Positions 60,975-64,000 of a stretch of DNA of 64,000 nucleotides are shown in pieces; within the stretch, counting starts at the first letter, position 1, and each line of letters begins with the position of its first letter. The position numbers and the translations under genes are program-made. The notes beneath the pieces were generated by a model. The model was not told where the DNA came from. It ran no database searches and saw only the letters and a program-made list of their open reading frames with translations. This stretch comes from Bacteroidota bacterium (GTDB lineage: Bacteria > Bacteroidota > Bacteroidia > Chitinophagales > Chitinophagaceae), in the NCBI GenBank assembly GCA_023409975.1, contig JAEYQO010000121.1, positions 30,151 through 94,150 of the forward strand, in the 5' to 3' direction.

Positions 60975-61289
60975 ATGTCTGAAAGAATCGAAAAGCTAAA
61001 GTCCTTCCTGCAGCAATCTCCCAACGATTGCTTCCTGAACCATGCTTTGGCGCTGGAATATATAAAGATGGGTGATGATGCCACCGCCCGGAACTTGTTT
61101 GAGAAAAATCTCAATCATGACGAGTCCTATGTGGCTACCTATTATCATCTCGGGAAACTCCTGGAACGGCAGGGTCACCAGCAGGAAGCAGAGGCAATGT
61201 ATGAAAGAGGAATGGCAGCAGCTAAAACAGCAGGGGATATGCACACGTATAACGAACTGCAGGCAGCTTATGAAGATCTCGTTTATTGA
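60975..61289 (+). CDS. Small TPR protein coupled to tilS
   Basis: 104 residues from ATG 60975 (MSERIEKLKSFLQQSPND). Two tetratricopeptide-like helix pairs (NHALALEYIKMGDDATARNLFEKNL; VATYYHLGKLLERQGHQQEAEAMYERGM). A protein-interaction module; partner unknown. The TGA stop overlaps the tilS ATG in TGATG, so translation of tilS is probably coupled. Confidence 0.8.
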   Translation: MSERIEKLKSFLQQSPNDCFLNHALALEYIKMGDDATARNLFEKNLNHDESYVATYYHLGKLLERQGHQQEAEAMYERGMAAAKTAGDMHTYNELQAAYEDLVY

Positions 61290-62635
61290 TGGATTTACTG
61301 GAAGCCTTTAAGCAACATTTGCAGGAACACTGGCCAGGACTCGCTGATCAGAAAGTATTGTTGGCGGTCAGCGGAGGTATGGACTCCATGGTCATGGCTG
61401 ATTTGTTCCTCAGGGTCCATATTCCTTTTGGTCTGGCACACTGCAACTTTCAATTAAGAGACAAAGAATCAGAGGCAGATCAGCAACTGGTTTCCGATTG
61501 GGCCGCACAGCATTCAATTCCATTTCATGTCACGCGGTTCGATACACAGACCGAATCAACCCAAAGAAAACAAGGCATTCAGGAAGTCGCAAGGGAACTG
61601 AGATATGCCTGGCTGGAATCCGTAAGGGCGGAACACGGCTATAGTCTTATCGCCACTGCACATCATGCCCAGGACAATGCGGAGACAGTCCTCTTTAATC
61701 TCTTTCGTGGTACAGGGATCAGCGGGCTGCATGGCATCAGACTGAAACAAAAAAAGTTGATCCGACCATTGATGTTCGCCGCTAAGGACCAGGTCAGATC
61801 CTGGGCTGCAAGCCAGGTGGTCCCATACCGGGATGATAGCTCCAACGCGAGTGACAAGTACAAACGGAATGCCATCAGACTAAATATCTTACCAGTGGTA
61901 GAGCAGCATTTCCCGGGAGTGGTCGAACGAATCAATGAGAGTATCCACCGACTGTCCGAAGCAGAAATCCTGTATCAGGAGGCTGTAACCCAAAGACTCA
62001 AAAAGCTGGAACAGATCCGGGGAAAGGATGTTTACATACCAGTCCGGAAGCTGCTTAAACAAGAGCCCCTGAATACAGTATGTTATGAACTGTTCCGAAA
62101 GTATGGATTTGGTACGGCTCAGGTTCAGCAACTCCTCCAGCTCACCACTGCGCCCGCCGGAAAATTCATAGAAAATGAACGGTATAGAGTAGTGAAGGAC
62201 CGGGAGTTCCTGATCATTACCAGTAGCTCATCTGAGGACACAGACTTTCACCTGGTTCCGCGGATACCATCTACTATCGAAGTCTCTGATGGCAGATTCA
62301 GGTTCTCCAGAAGCACCAACCTGACGATCTCCTCAAATCCTGACATCGCCTGCCTGGATGCCGATTCCGTCGAACTTCCGCTGGTGCTCAGACGCTGGCG
62401 CACGGGTGACTACTTCTATCCCCTGGGAATGGGGATGAAGAAAAAGAAGCTCAGCCGGTTCTTTATCGATCAGAAAATTGCGTTACCCGCAAAAGAACGG
62501 CTGTGGATACTTACCAGCGGAAAGAAGATCGTCTGGATATCCGGGTTGCGACTGGACGAGCGGTTCAAAGTCACAGACAAAACACGAAAGGTTCTGAAGG
62601 TCGAGTGGCTGCCGGTCCGGGTGCCGAATAACTGA
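61289..62635 (+). CDS. tilS: tRNA(Ile)-lysidine synthase
   Basis: 448 residues. ATP-dependent attachment of lysine to C34 of tRNA-Ile(CAU), needed for correct AUA decoding. Seen: PP-loop SGGMDS (residues 28-33), TAHHAQDNAETVLFNLFRGTGISGLHGI, the TilS-specific core, and the C-terminal domain with RRWRTGDYFYPLGMGMKKKKLSRFFIDQKI. ATG 61289 overlaps the previous stop; a TTG one codon earlier is less likely. It converges with the rhomboid gene, 4 bp apart. Confidence 0.95.
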   Translation: MDLLEAFKQHLQEHWPGLADQKVLLAVSGGMDSMVMADLFLRVHIPFGLAHCNFQLRDKESEADQQLVSDWAAQHSIPFHVTRFDTQTESTQRKQGIQEVARELRYAWLESVRAEHGYSLIATAHHAQDNAETVLFNLFRGTGISGLHGIRLKQKKLIRPLMFAAKDQVRSWAASQVVPYRDDSSNASDKYKRNAIRLNILPVVEQHFPGVVERINESIHRLSEAEILYQEAVTQRLKKLEQIRGKDVYIPVRKLLKQEPLNTVCYELFRKYGFGTAQVQQLLQLTTAPAGKFIENERYRVVKDREFLIITSSSSEDTDFHLVPRIPSTIEVSDGRFRFSRSTNLTISSNPDIACLDADSVELPLVLRRWRTGDYFYPLGMGMKKKKLSRFFIDQKIALPAKERLWILTSGKKIVWISGLRLDERFKVTDKTRKVLKVEWLPVRVPNN

Positions 62636-62639
62636 TCTT

Positions 62640-63254
62640 CTAGAAGTTGAAGGAGGGATTCATCAGTTGTGCGATGAAGTTTTTTCCGTGATCCGGTGCA
62701 AAGAGCAAGGTAAATACGAAACCGAAAAGGGCACCAAACAGGTGGGCATCATGGTTCACATAGCTCTGACCTTTCTTCGACATGTAAGCAGAATAAACCA
62801 CATAGGCCACCGCTGCAATAATTCCCGGAACAGGGATAAACCAGACGTATATGATCTGCCAGGGAGCGAAATATACAAAGGCGAACAATACGGCAGATAC
62901 GCCTCCGGAAGCACCCAGAGAGCGGTAGTAAGGGTTGTTTCTGTGTCTGGCAAAAGAAGGTAGGGAGGCTGCGACAATGCCAGCGAGGTACAATACGAGA
63001 TATAGTGCCTTTGGAATACCTACGATTTCATACATCTGTTCCACAGCCCTCCCGAAGAAAAACAGCGCAAGCATATTGAAGATCAGATGCATGTAGTCTG
63101 CATGTATGAATCCCGAAGTGAGCAATCTGTAATACTCACCCGGTTGATCCATTCTTCTTGGCCAGAGGATCAGCTTTTCAGAAATCTGCTGATTATTGAA
63201 GGCAGAGAGGGAAATGACAACCGTAAGCACCAGAATGATCAATGTATAATCCAT
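62640..63254 (-). CDS. Rhomboid-family intramembrane serine protease
   Basis: 204 residues, six membrane helices. Catalytic dyad S116 in GASGGVSA (helix 4) and H171 in HLFGALFGF (helix 6), plus the HADYMHLIFNMLAL loop (H51, H56, N60) of helix 2. Cleaves single-pass membrane proteins within the bilayer; no substrate suggested by context. Confidence 0.93.
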   Translation of the reverse strand: MDYTLIILVLTVVISLSAFNNQQISEKLILWPRRMDQPGEYYRLLTSGFIHADYMHLIFNMLALFFFGRAVEQMYEIVGIPKALYLVLYLAGIVAASLPSFARHRNNPYYRSLGASGGVSAVLFAFVYFAPWQIIYVWFIPVPGIIAAVAYVVYSAYMSKKGQSYVNHDAHLFGALFGFVFTLLFAPDHGKNFIAQLMNPSFNF

Positions 63255-63290
63255 GTACCGTCTATAGTTTTTGCTCAGCGAATATAAGTC

Positions 63291-63764
63291 TTAGGTATGA
63301 TGGTAGGGCGAATTATTCAGAATGCTGAAAGCCCTGTAGACTTGTTCGGCTATGATCAGTCGTACCAATTGGTGAGGAAAAACCAGCCTGGAAAGTGACC
63401 AGGTTTGGTTAGCGCGTTGCTTCACCGTTTCTGACACACCATAAGCGCCTCCAATGAGGATGATAAGTGTCCTGGTTCCATAATTCATCAACTGCTGGAA
63501 GTGTTCAGCCCATTGTGGTGAGCTCAGTTGTTTGCCACGCTCGTCTAAAAGAATGAGGTAATGCTGTGACTGCAACCGGCGGAGGATCAACTCAGCTTCC
63601 AGTTCTTTTGTTCTTTCAATATCTGTCGTTGCCAGCTTTTTAGGAAGCTGAAGCGTAACGAGAGCAACAGAGACCCATGGTTTCAGTTTCCTGAAATAGT
63701 TATCCATGCCCTCAGCGATATACTTTTCATTCTCTTTACCGAGCGACCAGATTTCAATATTCAT
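63291..63764 (-). CDS. rlmH: 23S rRNA (pseudouridine1915-N3)-methyltransferase
   Basis: 157 residues from ATG 63764 (MNIEIWSLGKENEKYI); the frame is open further upstream, but that would read into the tRNA promoter. SPOUT methyltransferase that acts on helix 69 of the 70S ribosome. Seen: LILLDERGKQLSSPQWAEHF, ILIGGAYGVSE (the SAM-binding trefoil knot) and the C-terminal FPHQLVRLIIAEQVYRAFSILNNSPYHH. A TATTTTTG box lies 5 bp before the start. Confidence 0.95.
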   Translation of the reverse strand: MNIEIWSLGKENEKYIAEGMDNYFRKLKPWVSVALVTLQLPKKLATTDIERTKELEAELILRRLQSQHYLILLDERGKQLSSPQWAEHFQQLMNYGTRTLIILIGGAYGVSETVKQRANQTWSLSRLVFPHQLVRLIIAEQVYRAFSILNNSPYHHT

Positions 63765-63816
63765 CGAAACAAAAATAGCCGCTTGTGCTACAGTAACTAA
63801 AAATCTTTGAAAGGAA

Positions 63817-63847
63817 TTTGCAGAATAAGGTGAGATACCTATCTTTG
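63817..63847 (+). promoter_or_regulatory. Consensus promoter of tRNA-Arg
   Basis: TTTG at 63817-63820, 19 bp spacer, TATCTTTG at 63840-63847; both boxes and the spacing agree exactly with the Bacteroidota primary-sigma consensus. The tRNA begins 18 bp later. Confidence 0.75.
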
Positions 63848-63865
63848 CAATCCCAAACACGGGAT

Positions 63866-63939
63866 GGCTCCGTAGCTCAACTGAATAGAGCATCTGACTA
63901 CGGATCAGAAGGTTTCAGGTTTGAATCCTGACGGAGTCA
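63866..63939 (+). tRNA. tRNA-Arg (anticodon ACG)
   Basis: 74 nt: acceptor GGCTCCG/CGGAGTC with one G-T pair, D-arm GCTC/GAGC, anticodon arm TCTGA/TCAGA with loop CTACGGA (anticodon ACG, read CGN after A34-to-I editing), T-arm TCAGG/CCTGA, discriminator A. CCA is not encoded. The D-loop has A at 19 and the T-loop has T at 56 in place of the usual G19-C56 pair. Confidence 0.95.
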
Positions 63940-63941
63940 CT

Positions 63942-63977
63942 AAAAGGGGTTTAGATAGCATTCTAAACCCCTTTTTC
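63942..63977 (+). terminator. tRNA-Arg terminator
   Basis: Perfect 14-bp stem AAAAGGGGTTTAGA/TCTAAACCCCTTTT with a 6-nt loop, directly behind the tRNA. Confidence 0.92.
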
Positions 63978-64000
63978 AGTTTGTGTGCGTAAGGAAATTC

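Overview
The window looks like chromosomal DNA of a Bacteroidota bacterium, most likely a member of the Chitinophagaceae/Chitinophagales. The evidence is a type IX secretion sorting domain on a giant subtilase, Bacteroidota-specific families (IPExxxVDY, DUF2723, DUF2851, S46 dipeptidyl-peptidase, lipoprotein-type LptC), promoters that fit TTTG-N19-21-TAnnTTTG, and an almost complete lack of Shine-Dalgarno sequences. No rRNA, CRISPR array, prophage or intact insertion sequence is visible. Most of the window is housekeeping DNA.

Layout. 1-7.6 kb: partial meaB (-), a Wzy/WaaL-like membrane protein, a stand-alone Lon substrate-binding domain protein, coaX, an outer-membrane protein, lptC and an S46 peptidase. 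7.8-18.1 kb: YtxH protein, porin, a 54-residue membrane protein, pdhB, two secreted proteins, a biotin carrier protein, lipA, OsmC, DUF2851, pyrF and a thiamine-binding-type protein. 18.1-30.1 kb: DUF2911, PIG-L deacetylase, purM, a 1024-residue DUF2723 GT-C protein, an IPExxxVDY protein, purA, a low-complexity acidic protein and pabB. 30.1-37.7 kb: a three-gene signalling locus, small membrane and secreted proteins, a Crp/Fnr regulator, DinB, a flavoprotein and a beta-barrel protein. 37.7-39.4 kb is gene-poor and partly AT-rich. 39.4-47 kb: secreted proteins, an MsbA-like exporter, a candidate small RNA and a divergent ABC-F ATPase. 47.6-54.4 kb is an information-processing block: ileS, a DksA-like protein with a histone-H1-like tail, and rpsA. 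54.5-64 kb: the type IX-secreted subtilase, a geranylgeranyl-reductase-family flavoprotein, a TPR protein, tilS, a rhomboid protease, rlmH and tRNA-Arg(ACG).

The most interesting non-gene signal is a set of intergenic stretches with a strict 11-bp (or 22-bp) sequence period at about 2.57, 21.61, 33.91, 46.84 and 47.30 kb. Four lie just behind genes that have no recognisable hairpin terminator, whereas many other gene ends here have a clear one. The best example carries a YC-rich, G-poor motif every 11 nt. That spacing is what the primary RNA sites of hexameric Rho prefer, so phased Rho-utilisation sites are my leading hypothesis.

Other points of note: a class I IleRS in which the HIGH signature reads G-I-H-H, the GXHH swap linked to mupirocin hyper-resistance in IleRS2; a perfect 15-bp terminator-like hairpin covering the pabB start codon; the window's only convincing Shine-Dalgarno sequence, in front of a TTG-started rpsA; an ABC-F protein whose second ATP site is degenerate on both faces; and an A19-U56 covariation in tRNA-Arg.
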